From contig NC_134659.1 of NCBI RefSeq assembly GCF_030463565.1, positions 6,518,511-6,582,510 of the forward strand: 64,000 bases of DNA, given 5' to 3'. Of this stretch, positions 49,996 through 60,031 are shown in pieces (positions within the stretch are counted from its first letter, which is position 1; every line of letters starts with the position of its first letter). The position numbers were made by a program, and so were the translations under genes. The notes beneath the pieces were generated by a model. The model was not told the origin of the DNA and did not search any database. It saw only the letters and a program-made list of their open reading frames with translations. This DNA is from Pelecanus crispus. Taxonomy: Eukaryota; Chordata; Aves; Pelecaniformes; Pelecanidae.

Positions 49996-51524
49996 TGATA
50001 TCCGTCCCCATGCCCAGAGCAGGGAGGTGAACAGACAGAATAAGCAGCGAAGCCTATCATTGCCTCCCAGCTGGTGTGGATCCCCGGAGACAGGCTGTGG
50101 GTCACAGCCCACTGAGGATAGGTTTGTCTTCTATGTGAAGCTTTATCAGTGGCTGTTTCTTCTTTCTTTCTGTCTCGCTCCAAACTCTCGATTTCCAAAA
50201 AGGGTGGGAGATGTCACAGAATCAGCAACGCATCCTGAACAGCTGCTGCCACCCTCTATCTCTGCCTCACCCCTTGTGTCTCACTGCTGCTTCTGAAGGC
50301 CCCAGAGGAACAAACTGCTCTGCCAGGCTAATAGGGAGGGCCCGGGGAGCGACTACACCGCAAGTCCAGAGGACTGCGGATGTCCGGTGGGATTCAGTTT
50401 CATGTTCCCATTAGGTCTGCCCAACTCACAACTTCCATAGACTAATAGCCTTTGGGCCAGGCTGCTGTGGAAAGAGCCATTTGGAGAAAACAGAAGTTTT
50501 TCCCAGCTCAGGCTTATTCCATGACATGATCCAAATCCCCTCTTTCCTCTCAAGGAGGGGATAGCAGGTGGGAGAGGGTAGGGAGGTTTTTTTTCAAACA
50601 CACAAGGCTTCTCATGGAGCAACTAGTGTGAAGATGGCCTGACTGCACCTCTTGCCCAGGCAATGGGATTCTTCCATGGCCACAGGTAGAAGAAGGAGGT
50701 GTGTACAGACATGGCTGGCCCGGTCTCTCCACCCATTTGCACAGAGATACTTAAGCGTCTAATTCCAGTTTGAAGATGCCTCTGTGCTAGCAAAGGAAGC
50801 ACTTTTTGGAGGGTGCGTGATTTTTAGAGACACTAAGCAACACAGCTCCTTCTGAAATCAAAAAAGGCCATAAAAGAGCCAGCTTCTTTGGGGCAGGTGG
50901 GCAGAAAAAAAAGTCCTTGAAAGAAAAGTAATGCTATTCAAGTGATTTAACAAACCTCCCTCTCCTCACTCTCCCAAGCACCTATTTCAGGATTTCGTCC
51001 CAAGAAGCCTCCCTTTTCCCTGAAGATCCTTTTTTGAGTACAGATGAATAAACTTCAGGCTTTGCTCTTAGGAAGAATCTTTTATCAGCTTCTTGCCCCA
51101 ATAGTGACAGTTTTAATTTCATCTGAAAATGGGGATGGGGAGCTGGATTTGATCAAACAAGAATCAGTTCAAACCCAAGCTCTAAACTCAGCTTGAGCTT
51201 GTTGAGAAGGTCCAGTAAGTTCACAGAAGTCCCTACATTTCATCCATTGCTACTGCTTCTGTATTTCCAGGATCCCACTGGCAAGAAAAAAGTGACTTTC
51301 ATCAGACTCCAAGCTCAAATTTACAGATATAGGCATTTGCTCAAAGTGCTTTGCTAAGAAACACCAGTATTCTTGAAATGACAGATTTAATGAGCAAGTA
51401 AAGGTGACAGCAGTCCCTCTCAACCCCATTATTGTCACCCACTCTTGTAACAGTAAGCAGCTGCCTAACTTTGCAACTCTTCCAGTCAAGCCACTGATGA
51501 TTCTTAAGCTATTTCACCCCACCC

Positions 51525-51645
51525 CATTTTAAAGATGGGGCAAAAAACAAGCACAGAAAGGGAAGCATCTTGCTGTAGACAAAGACCAACAGCAGAGCCA
51601 GAATCAGGCCCTCTAAGGCTGTGTTCCAGTCATTGCACCCCAGCA
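51525..51645 (-). mobile_element. MIR/CORE-SINE-like remnant
   Basis: In plus reading CCCCATTTTAAAGATGGGGC, then CAGCAGAGCCAGAATCAGGC and GTTCCAGTCATTGCACC follows the reverse complement of a MIR-type SINE over about 120 bp. Confidence 0.55.
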
Positions 51646-54403
51646 GCAGACAAAAGTTTGCACCGCATCACCCATCACTGTGGGAAGCATCTCCAAAAGC
51701 TAGTAAAACCCCTCAGTCCAACCTGGGAGAATTTTAAGCAAGCCATGTCCATGCATGAGACCCAGCTGAGGCATGTGGACTCTACAGAATCCATCCAAAC
51801 AGCTTCCCCGTCCTTTGGAAATAGGAAAAGCTTAAAGAAGGACCTCAAGCCCAGGTGGGACAGGCAACATTGCACAACCACAGCTCAGAAGAATTTTCCA
51901 AACTTTCATGTTGTTCTACTCTGAAGCAGAGCCAGTTCAGCCCACTCACAGCACAGCCCATGATCTGCTGCAGGAATTACTCATGCTGGCCCTGGATGCT
52001 CCCTGCCAGGGGGGAACATGGGCAGCTTCATCCTGCTCTGACAGAGGAGCGACCCACAGCCCATCCTGGAGAGCAGAGGTATCCCACCACCCCAGCCCAA
52101 TCCCTGGGCCTCTGCATGGGGGAGCAGGATTCCTTCCCCCACCCCTACCCTGAGAAGACAACACCCACCATGTGGTTTCCTGAAACGATAGCGATATTTG
52201 TCAAAGACAGCAGTAAGAAACCCAAATGTGGTAAGTGGCCTCTTCTGAGTTGAGAGCTGCTGGTGCTCGTGCCCCAGGGTAAGGCTGTCACCCTGTGGGG
52301 CCGGCAGCAACACCTTACTCTTTGCAAAGTATCAAAGGTACATGTGATGCAGCCCTGGCTCAGAGCAGAGATGGTTTCATCTGGCAAGCTGTTAGCCACA
52401 GAGGGAAGTGTGCAAAAAACATGCAGGAGGCAGACATTGTCCTGGCCTAGCTTTAATGCTGACATCTGCTTTACAAGAGAGACCATGCCCACCTTGCTGT
52501 GCAGTGCTTCCTCTGACAGCTTGAAGGCCTGATCCTCTGAAGATGACATTTAAAAGTCAGGCAGATACTTGAGGTGGGGAATGGGCTCATGGCCCAAGGT
52601 AAAATATACCAAATGTGGATACAGGGGTCAGCATACAGGGATGATTCTGGTTTTGCTGCAATTACGCATTGCATTTGCCACTTCTTGGTCAACGATGAAT
52701 GAGAAGAGGAGGATTCAAGATTTGGGAAAGCTTCAGGTCAGATATATGGCTCTGACTGGGATCAATCCATGCCAGGGACAAGGCAGAAACAATATGTCTC
52801 TTCTCCCAGAGTCCTTCTAGCTGGTTTTAAGGGCCCCCGGTAGCCAGACCATCATCATCCCTTGACAAGGCAGGAGAGAGGCTGGGCCAGACGAGTACAG
52901 GCTCTCTGCTGAACATGCCATTGGCTCTCCCTGACACTGCTGGGTACTTTGATATGCTGCATCCCTGACGCCAAGGGACTGCAGAGGCTGTTACATCCAG
53001 CATCTGGTATGCCCGAAGCAGCTGCAAACAGTTTGCCCAAAGCAAGGATGGGAAGTCAGAATGACAGCTTTGCAGATAAGATTGGACAGAACACTTATCC
53101 TCTCCAGTGCAGGGGGGAAGGTGAGGACCATTTGCATTATCTGTAAGAATCTGCACTGGAAAGCATCCCCTAAACCTGGCAGTGTTCCTCTGCCTATACT
53201 CTCAGCAAACCCTAACATCTGGCATTCCTCTCAGAAAATAAAGTTCACATCTAACCAGTTGCACAAAAGCAGACTTAACCCATCTCCTCATCACCTTTGG
53301 ACCCTACAGCTTCAGGCAAACAGAGGGAACAGAATGGAGAAGAACATCCACTGAGTCACTGATGAGGCAGGACGATCTGACCAGAGATCTGCAATAGTTC
53401 TCAGCAGCAGAGACTCTGGACAGCCTGGAGGTGTGGGTTTAGATGCTTGGTGGATTAGACATGGCACTGACTCAGAAACATAGCTATGAGCTGGTGAAAT
53501 GGGAAGGAACAGTTTTTACATCAGCTGAATAGTGTTGAAATAAAAGACCCAGCAAACATCAATTACCCCAGGCCTGCTTTAAGCAGTAAAGATGCTCTGA
53601 CATTCCAGTTTGGCCAAACAGAGCTCCCGAGGCCTCCTTGACATTGCAGGCTCATCCTTAAGGAGCAACACTTGCAAAAGGAGACACTGGGTGGCGGGAG
53701 CCTGCCTGAGTGGCAGGGGAGGAGAGCCAGGGACCCTTCGGGATCCAATTCCAGCATGGACACTGCCATATAGAATAACCTCAGAAGGGAATCTAGTCTG
53801 ACTGCCTGCTTAGGAGCTGGCTATAAACACCTTATTTCTGCATCTAGCTCAGCAGCCCGCAGTTGAACTACAGCATTATCCTCTGGAAAGACAGTCAGTC
53901 TTGGTTTGGAGCCTGGACATGTTTGGGAGTGTACTGCACCCTTGAGGAGCCCAATTACATTCCCCTATGAAGAGATGCATCTTATTTCCTATTTTAACTG
54001 TGCTGACCTGCACTTCTAGCACCTGGATCTTGTTATGACTCTGTTAGATCAAAGAGCCCTCTACCACCAGACACCTTCTCCCCTTGTGGTTATTTATAGA
54101 TTTGACTAAATGGCTTCAAGCTTCACTCTGAAAAACTCCACGGCTGGAACGCCTAACTCGCACGTTGAGATGCATTTTGCATTCTGGAAACTCTTCTCCA
54201 CCCTCTGTGCATGTTTTATCTTTTTGAAAGGTGAATGTAAGTTCCAGACGTGACCCCTCAGCACTATCCAGAGAGCTCATCCGCATCCCCACACCTTGCT
54301 ACGAGCCCAGGCAGGGCAGTCCTTTCTGCCAAGGCATCAGCCTCCTCTACCAAATAAAACCAGCAAGAAACCTGCAAGGGTTTTACTTCAAGAGGTTTTA
54401 ATT

Positions 54404-54419
54404 AATACACATGTGTATT
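54404..54419. repeat. Perfect 16-bp palindrome
   Basis: AATACACATGTGTATT is its own reverse complement, with an ACATGT centre. It lies in an AT-rich stretch. Function unknown. Confidence 0.7.
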
Positions 54420-56324
54420 GCCAACAATACCACCACTGCTGTTTTAGAGAAGAGGATAGTAACACTAACAAACAAATATTTATCAAAATAGTAAATACAA
54501 TAATAAAAAACAGTATCAGCAACATGGTTGTAAGCTCTCTGCATTTGAGTTTTCATCTCTGCAAGGCATAAGCCAATGTCAGAAAAAAAACACCAAACAT
54601 TCTCAGATGTGCAGTTTATTCTCTCTTTGCCCAGCAGCAGCTTCCTCTGCGTATCAGGTGTTTGCCACTGTTAAACTGCACGGCAAAACCCCTCAGATCC
54701 GGCCAGTCAAGGAATTTGGGGGGTTCATAGGAGCTTTTCAGCAACAACTTGGTGCAGGGAGGATTTTGGTGATGTCCTGACAGCTAAGGGGTGTAAGGGT
54801 CTAAATTCATTAATTCACTGTTGGCTATTTTGGCTTCTGCATTAAGCGGCTCATGATAAGAGCACACTGGTCCTGCCATGCCCTCTGGTGGCAGCGGTGC
54901 TGGGGTGGCTTGGGGCAGAGCCAGGGGACAGCAGCACCGCGCCGGTGGCAGCTGCCTCCTTTCGGGGCAGGTGCTGCAAGGAAACCAACCTGCAGCAGCT
55001 CCATCCTTTGCTCTGGGCCTGTCCAAGGCACATCCCTCTGGCAAGCCAGAGGCACAGTGAAGTTTAAGAGCACGAAGGGACATTAGATCATTTGGTCTGG
55101 CTTCCTGTCTAACACGCGCCGCAGAATTTCACCCCTACATTGAGCTCAGTAATTTCCATCTGACTAACCACCTCTCACAAAGTTATGATTTGAAAACACC
55201 AAGGTCATACAGCCGGCCTTCAGCAGGCTCTTCTGCTACACTGATCACCTCCCAGGCTCAAAAAATTACAGAGCCTTGGGCTTTCCCTACCCAAAGAGTC
55301 CAGAGTCATCAGTTCGCATTATTCTTCTCAAATATGAATTTCAGCAAGCTTCACAGCTTCCCCTCTGGGATTGTACATATCAGAATAACTATTCGGCTGT
55401 ATCTCAACAAGGTTAATATTCTTCTTGTCTGGGGTAACACAACTATTAAGTGTCAACAGACCTGGGAATCCTAACTCCTACCTCTTCTTTTAAATAATCT
55501 GCATGAAATTCAGAGTAAAAACACATGAACTTTTTTCCTTTCTCAGTTTGACACCAATGTGAAAGTGGTTTTTGTTGTTGCTAAAAATGGGAAACAAGAA
55601 GAAATGTTCCAATTTTTGGGAAAACACAACATGTTCAGGAAGGCACACAGACTATCGCCATCCTGCATTTTTTCATTTTGCTGCCAGATGACCAATTTCA
55701 CAGCGCTCCAGAGGAAACTGGCACATTAAATTGGCAAAGTCTTCCAGTGGCAGTGTCATTTCCCACTTCACATGGGCTCCGAAATAAAGATGCTGCCCTC
55801 CACCTATGGACACAAACTGCCGGCATGGTTCTGCTTCCAAATTCTATCCCTTTCAAACTGGATCCCTGGCAACATCTTTTAGCATAGCACTGAAGCACTC
55901 CTTTTTCGCTAGTCCCTCTTGTCTCGGCTGGCTAGTCTCCTCTAGTGGCTACTAGCAGCTACTTCAGAGCAGCCATACTTCAGAGACGCACAAGAAACTC
56001 TTAAATCACCGAGTAACCGGACCTTTATGCAAGTTTTTTATTCCCACCCCACCAGTCAGAGGGGAGCTATGCATAAGGGAAGAATTATGTACCCACACCA
56101 TAAAGAGAGATGTTGTTACCCATAGTTTTAGGACTGTCTGCAAACCTGTGGACTAGTGGATTTCTGCCAGGCTCTGGATACTGTGCTTGTGATGCATCCA
56201 GCACGGACTGCACTGCTCAGGGAAGAGCTTTCCAAGGGTACTGCACCACCAACAAGAATATTTTAATATCAGATGCTGCTTTTTATCAGCTCTGAAAGCA
56301 TCTCACAAGAAATGCCAGTACTTA

Positions 56325-56445
56325 AAGATGGGAAAATGAAATGCAGAGGAGCAGAGACTTGCCTATGGTTACTCGGCAGGCTGGCTGCAGACCCAGGACT
56401 AGAGTCCAGAATAATACAATGCACTGCCCCACTGACCACAGCGCC
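56325..56445 (-). mobile_element. MIR/CORE-SINE-like remnant
   Basis: In plus reading GATGGGAAAATGAAATGCAG, GACTTGCCTATGGTTACTC, then CCCAGGACTAGAGTCCAG follows the reverse complement of a MIR-type SINE; one of the clearest in the window. Confidence 0.55.
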
Positions 56446-57212
56446 CAGCCTCCCCTAGCACCCCTCTCTGCAGGGCTGCCCCTGCCACCTCCTTTCCAAA
56501 CCAAAGCCCCTGGAGTGCTAAGAGCTAGAGACTTAAACAAGTTCATTTTCTGAAATTTGTCTATGAAGTTTGGGGAAGGAGTAAAAAAAGAGTATTCCCA
56601 AAAGAGTAAAAAACAGGCAGCACAGGGCTGTGAAGTACTCATTTACCCAATAGTTCCCACACATTGAATAAACCAGGTAATGCAGCACATACAAGGAAAG
56701 AATCAGCAAAAGGCATCAAATGCAGAGGGGCATGCAGAAACCAGGCCAAACAGCTCAGCCAGAGCAGGAAATAAATGCTTATGCTGGAATTTCAGCAGCC
56801 TCATTTGCAGCAACCCACCTCTGTAGAGGGAGCTCACAGCAGGAGACAGTGGGTGCCAGGGGAGCACTGAGGAGCTGTGGCCGCTGGTCTGGACAAGCGT
56901 ACACCCAAGGAAGGAGGCACACATGCACACAAGAGCGACGGACCCTGCCTGGGTGCAGATGCTTGTGCAACACTGAGATGGAAGGCACTGCCCTGGCCTT
57001 GCCTCTGTCCTGGCAGGCAGATTCTTCAGCTGCAGAAGGAGCTTGTGCCTGGGGGAAACTCCTTGAAGCCTGCCTGAGCTGGGAGAGCATGTGCACTGCC
57101 CAGCTACCAGTGTCCCTTTGCTCTTGACTGCTGTGGGGACACATGATGCAAGCAGGCACAGGAAGGTTTACATTTGGTAGCCTCATGTGGCCTCCTGGCC
57201 AAGCCTGCTTCT

Positions 57213-57265
57213 AGCAGGAGGCTGGACTAGAGACCTGAGGTCCCTTCCAGCCTGAATTGTCCTGT
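57213..57265 (+). mobile_element. CR1 LINE 3' fragment
   Basis: GGAGGCTGGACTAGAGACCT followed by GAGGTCCCTTCCAGCCTGAA is the conserved CR1 3' UTR, plus orientation. The terminal ATTCTATG repeats are not recognisable. Confidence 0.7.
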
Positions 57266-57725
57266 TGGGCATCTGATCCCCGATAGGAATACAGGCTAGG
57301 TTAGGCAAGGCTCCCTCAGCAATGTGCGGGTGGGAGCTGGGCATTTCAGAAAGACTTGAAATAACTAGCTGGGAATTGCTGACAGATGAGGGGGGTCTGA
57401 AATCTTCCCTCTGCAGGGCTCCTCCTTTCCTACAAAAGCTGAAGCAGGAAAGACTGTGGCTGCGTTCTCATTAACTGCTCAGCCTCTCCACTTTCCGACT
57501 GCCAGGAAGATGCTCAACATCTGCTCGGGGAGACACTGGATGCCCTGCATGCATATGGACAGAAACAAGCAATGCACAGAAAAAAATCTGAGTCAGCTGG
57601 GACAGAGAGAAGCTGTGCGACTGTACAGATCAGCAGTTAATTCTCCAGAGAAGGGTGCTGGGTCTCCGTCTGTACTCTTCAGGATTGTGTTTGTTTTACA
57701 TGAAGCAGTTACATACATAAACACT

Positions 57726-57765
57726 CCTGAAGGCAGGGAGTGCTGCCTGAAGGCAGGGAGTGCTG
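57726..57765 (+). repeat. Perfect 20-bp tandem duplication
   Basis: CCTGAAGGCAGGGAGTGCTG occurs twice without a gap (57726-57745 and 57746-57765). Confidence 0.9.
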
Positions 57766-57897
57766 CAAATAACAGGATGAAAAGTGACATTACAAAGTAC
57801 TGGAAACAAGAGACCAAGAAGAGACTGTCCTCATGCAATAAACCAACCAGGAGTTATGGATCAATTGCATGCTGTATTTATATTGCACCCCTCACAA

Positions 57898-58050
57898 TCT
57901 AGGTAAGATAACTCAGCTAAATAATACCCTCATCCTCCTCACCACACAGATGAGGGAGTGAAGGAGAGCCTTAGTAGCAGAGATAAAAGCAGACTGAAGT
58001 CCTGACCTGCACGCATCTCAAACACGTGCATGCTACTCCCTCACTCTGCA
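57898..58050 (-). mobile_element. Possible MIR-like remnant
   Basis: The order ACACAGATGAGGGAG, GCAGAGATAAAAGCAG, AGTCCTGACCTGCAC, then TGCTACTCCCTCACTCTGCAC resembles a reverse-oriented MIR-type SINE. Weaker than the others. Confidence 0.35.
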
Positions 58051-59936
58051 CTGGGCCCCTGCCCGATCTCTCTTCTGCCTGAAACATTTCAGGATCTAGC
58101 ACCACACCACTAATCACCATTTATTTGTCTTTTTTTCCCCCTGCTGAGTGTGATGGCTGGCATATTATATTATGAGGAGGAAATGCTGCCTTACTTAGTA
58201 CTCTGATGCACACAACATTCACGAGCAGAAGCACCTGTCTACACTTGCTTCCCCATTTACTCATCCCCTACATTTGCTACAAGAGCAGCTTGTAAATTGG
58301 TTGAATTAACATGATGGCAAGCTGAGACCAAGGGGCACAACGCTTCCCGTCGTACCATGCATAGTACCAACCAGTCTGAAACTCCCCCAGCACTCCCACA
58401 GACGTTTCTGGCTCAACTCAAGCCTGTCCGCAGCACCAGGAACTACACCGACATTTTCAGTCCAGACCTGCCAGCGTTCACTCCCCTTCCCATCCATGCA
58501 ATCAGGGTCTGACACCTCTCAAGAGTCACCCATCAAATTGCAACCTCCCAACATTAAGCGCTCACATCTTCCCTCTTTTAGCTTCATCTGCTATGTCAGC
58601 GCAGTCTCACTAGCGTGCAGACCTCCAGAAGTTCCTCAGGTGGAAGCTACAAGGCTTCAGCATCTCTCCCTCTTCTTAACATGCTAGGGGGCTGAGAGCC
58701 TGCCCCACCTCCACTACAAGGCCCTGGCAGAGACAGACATCCCTGCTGAGGGATGGCAAAGTGGCTGCCTCAGGGTCTGGCAGAACACCGACACCCTGGG
58801 AACTCACATAGACAGACTGCAGCAAGATCCCCAGCCAGCACCGGCTCCTCACACACAGCCATTTCAAGGTACTTTTAATATCTTTGGCACAATCATACTC
58901 CACCAGCCAACAGTTTTGCTTGTCCCTGAGCACGTAAGGCATAAGATTGCCCTCTCTATCACATTTTCAGTCACTGAAACTATGTTGCCTCCTACCTTTG
59001 ATGATCAAGAAATTTGCTTCTGCAGGCATGTTTGCTTTGAACAATCCAGCCTCCACCTTCCTCTGCCTCCTCGCTTTCCCTATCTGTTAACAGATTTTGC
59101 TGCTATTGTTGTTGAAAAGCAGGCAGCGTGTGGAAGCTGTGTTGCCATCCAAACCAAATGCGCTCAGGACCTTTAATTTTCAGCGTGGCAGCTGTTGTTT
59201 ACATCACCTTTTTTTCCCCCTCTCACATGCAGTAATTGGTTCTTACAATGTTCTTGCTCTCCCACACATGTACTTAAACAGGAAGCAAGGGGTGGGAGTT
59301 GTAGTGTGGGGGTTTCCTGTTCTGTCTTTCTGAAGCACTTAACTGACACCAAAGCTTTGATCAAAAGATCTAAGCACACAAGCTGGTACACCGAGGTTCA
59401 GCTAAGAGTACATATTTCTTTCAACAGGAAAACCCTAAGTGCTCCCATGGTTACAGGGTTCCTGGCACAGTGCCGGTGCTTTTCAAGCTTTTTTTTTAAG
59501 TAAATAATTTCCTAATGGGAACGCGGGCTATTCTGAAGCAAGTGCTATGCCATTACACAAGGTTTTGCTTTCCTGGTTACCCTGGAGAGGCAGGGTGAGG
59601 GCTCCCCCCCGGCCCCCAGCCAAGAAGTGGAAAACCACAAAGCTCCAGCACGGCGAGATGAAAGAGACGTTCTGCCGAACCCCGGGACAGGGCAGGCTGA
59701 ACTCTAGACCCTCGCCCCGCTGGCTCACGGCACCCGGCGGGGCCCCGGGCTGCGGCCGCCGCTCGGAGCCCACGGGCGAGACCAGCACCCGCCTCCCGCG
59801 GGCCCGCCCGGCAGCGGACACGCAGGTGTGCAGGGGAGCGCCCGAGGGACCCCCACCCTGCCGTGGGCACACTGCTGGGGGGAGCAGCGAACACCGGGGC
59901 CGGGCGGTGCAGGCAGCCTCCGCCCCCCCCCCCCAC

Positions 59937-59955
59937 ACTACAAATCCCACAATGC
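59937..59955 (+). promoter_or_regulatory. TAF8: ZNF143 (Staf)-type site of the TAF8 promoter
   Basis: ACTACAAATCCCACAATGC closely follows the long ZNF143 motif (ACTACAATTCCCAGAATGC). It lies about 70-85 bp upstream of the TAF8 start codon. Confidence 0.65.
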
Positions 59956-59992
59956 CCTGCGCGCGCCTCAACGCCCGCCACCGCCGCACCTG

Positions 59993-60002
59993 GCGCATGC
60001 GC
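59993..60002 (+). promoter_or_regulatory. TAF8: NRF1 site of the TAF8 promoter
   Basis: GCGCATGCGC is the palindromic NRF1 core. It ends 21 bp before the TAF8 start codon, so the 5' UTR is probably very short. Confidence 0.65.
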
Positions 60003-60019
60003 ACAGCCCGATACGGCTC

Positions 60020-60031
60020 CAAGATGGCCGA
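60020..60031 (+). promoter_or_regulatory. TAF8: YY1/TISU-like element over the TAF8 start codon
   Basis: CAAGATGGCCGA contains the TAF8 ATG and fits the TISU consensus SAASATGGCGGC at 10 of 12 positions. TISU elements combine YY1 binding with efficient initiation on very short leaders, in agreement with the closeness of the NRF1 site. Confidence 0.5.

Larger units (their letters stand above)
28723..59936. other. 31-kb interval without a recognised gene
   Basis: Between the CCND3 promoter and the TAF8 promoter I found no exon with a known protein match and no RNA gene. Open frames are short (mostly under 150 codons) and distributed as expected by chance. Base composition is nearer 45-50% GC than the flanking genes. 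Content seen: several ancient SINE-like remnants, one CR1 fragment (57213-57265), homopolymers, a purine tract (49961-49995), a 43-bp sequence present twice, two short palindromes and an AT-rich block (34818-35090). In mammals the matching interval holds upstream non-coding CCND3 exons and enhancers; none could be identified here by eye. Confidence 0.6.
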
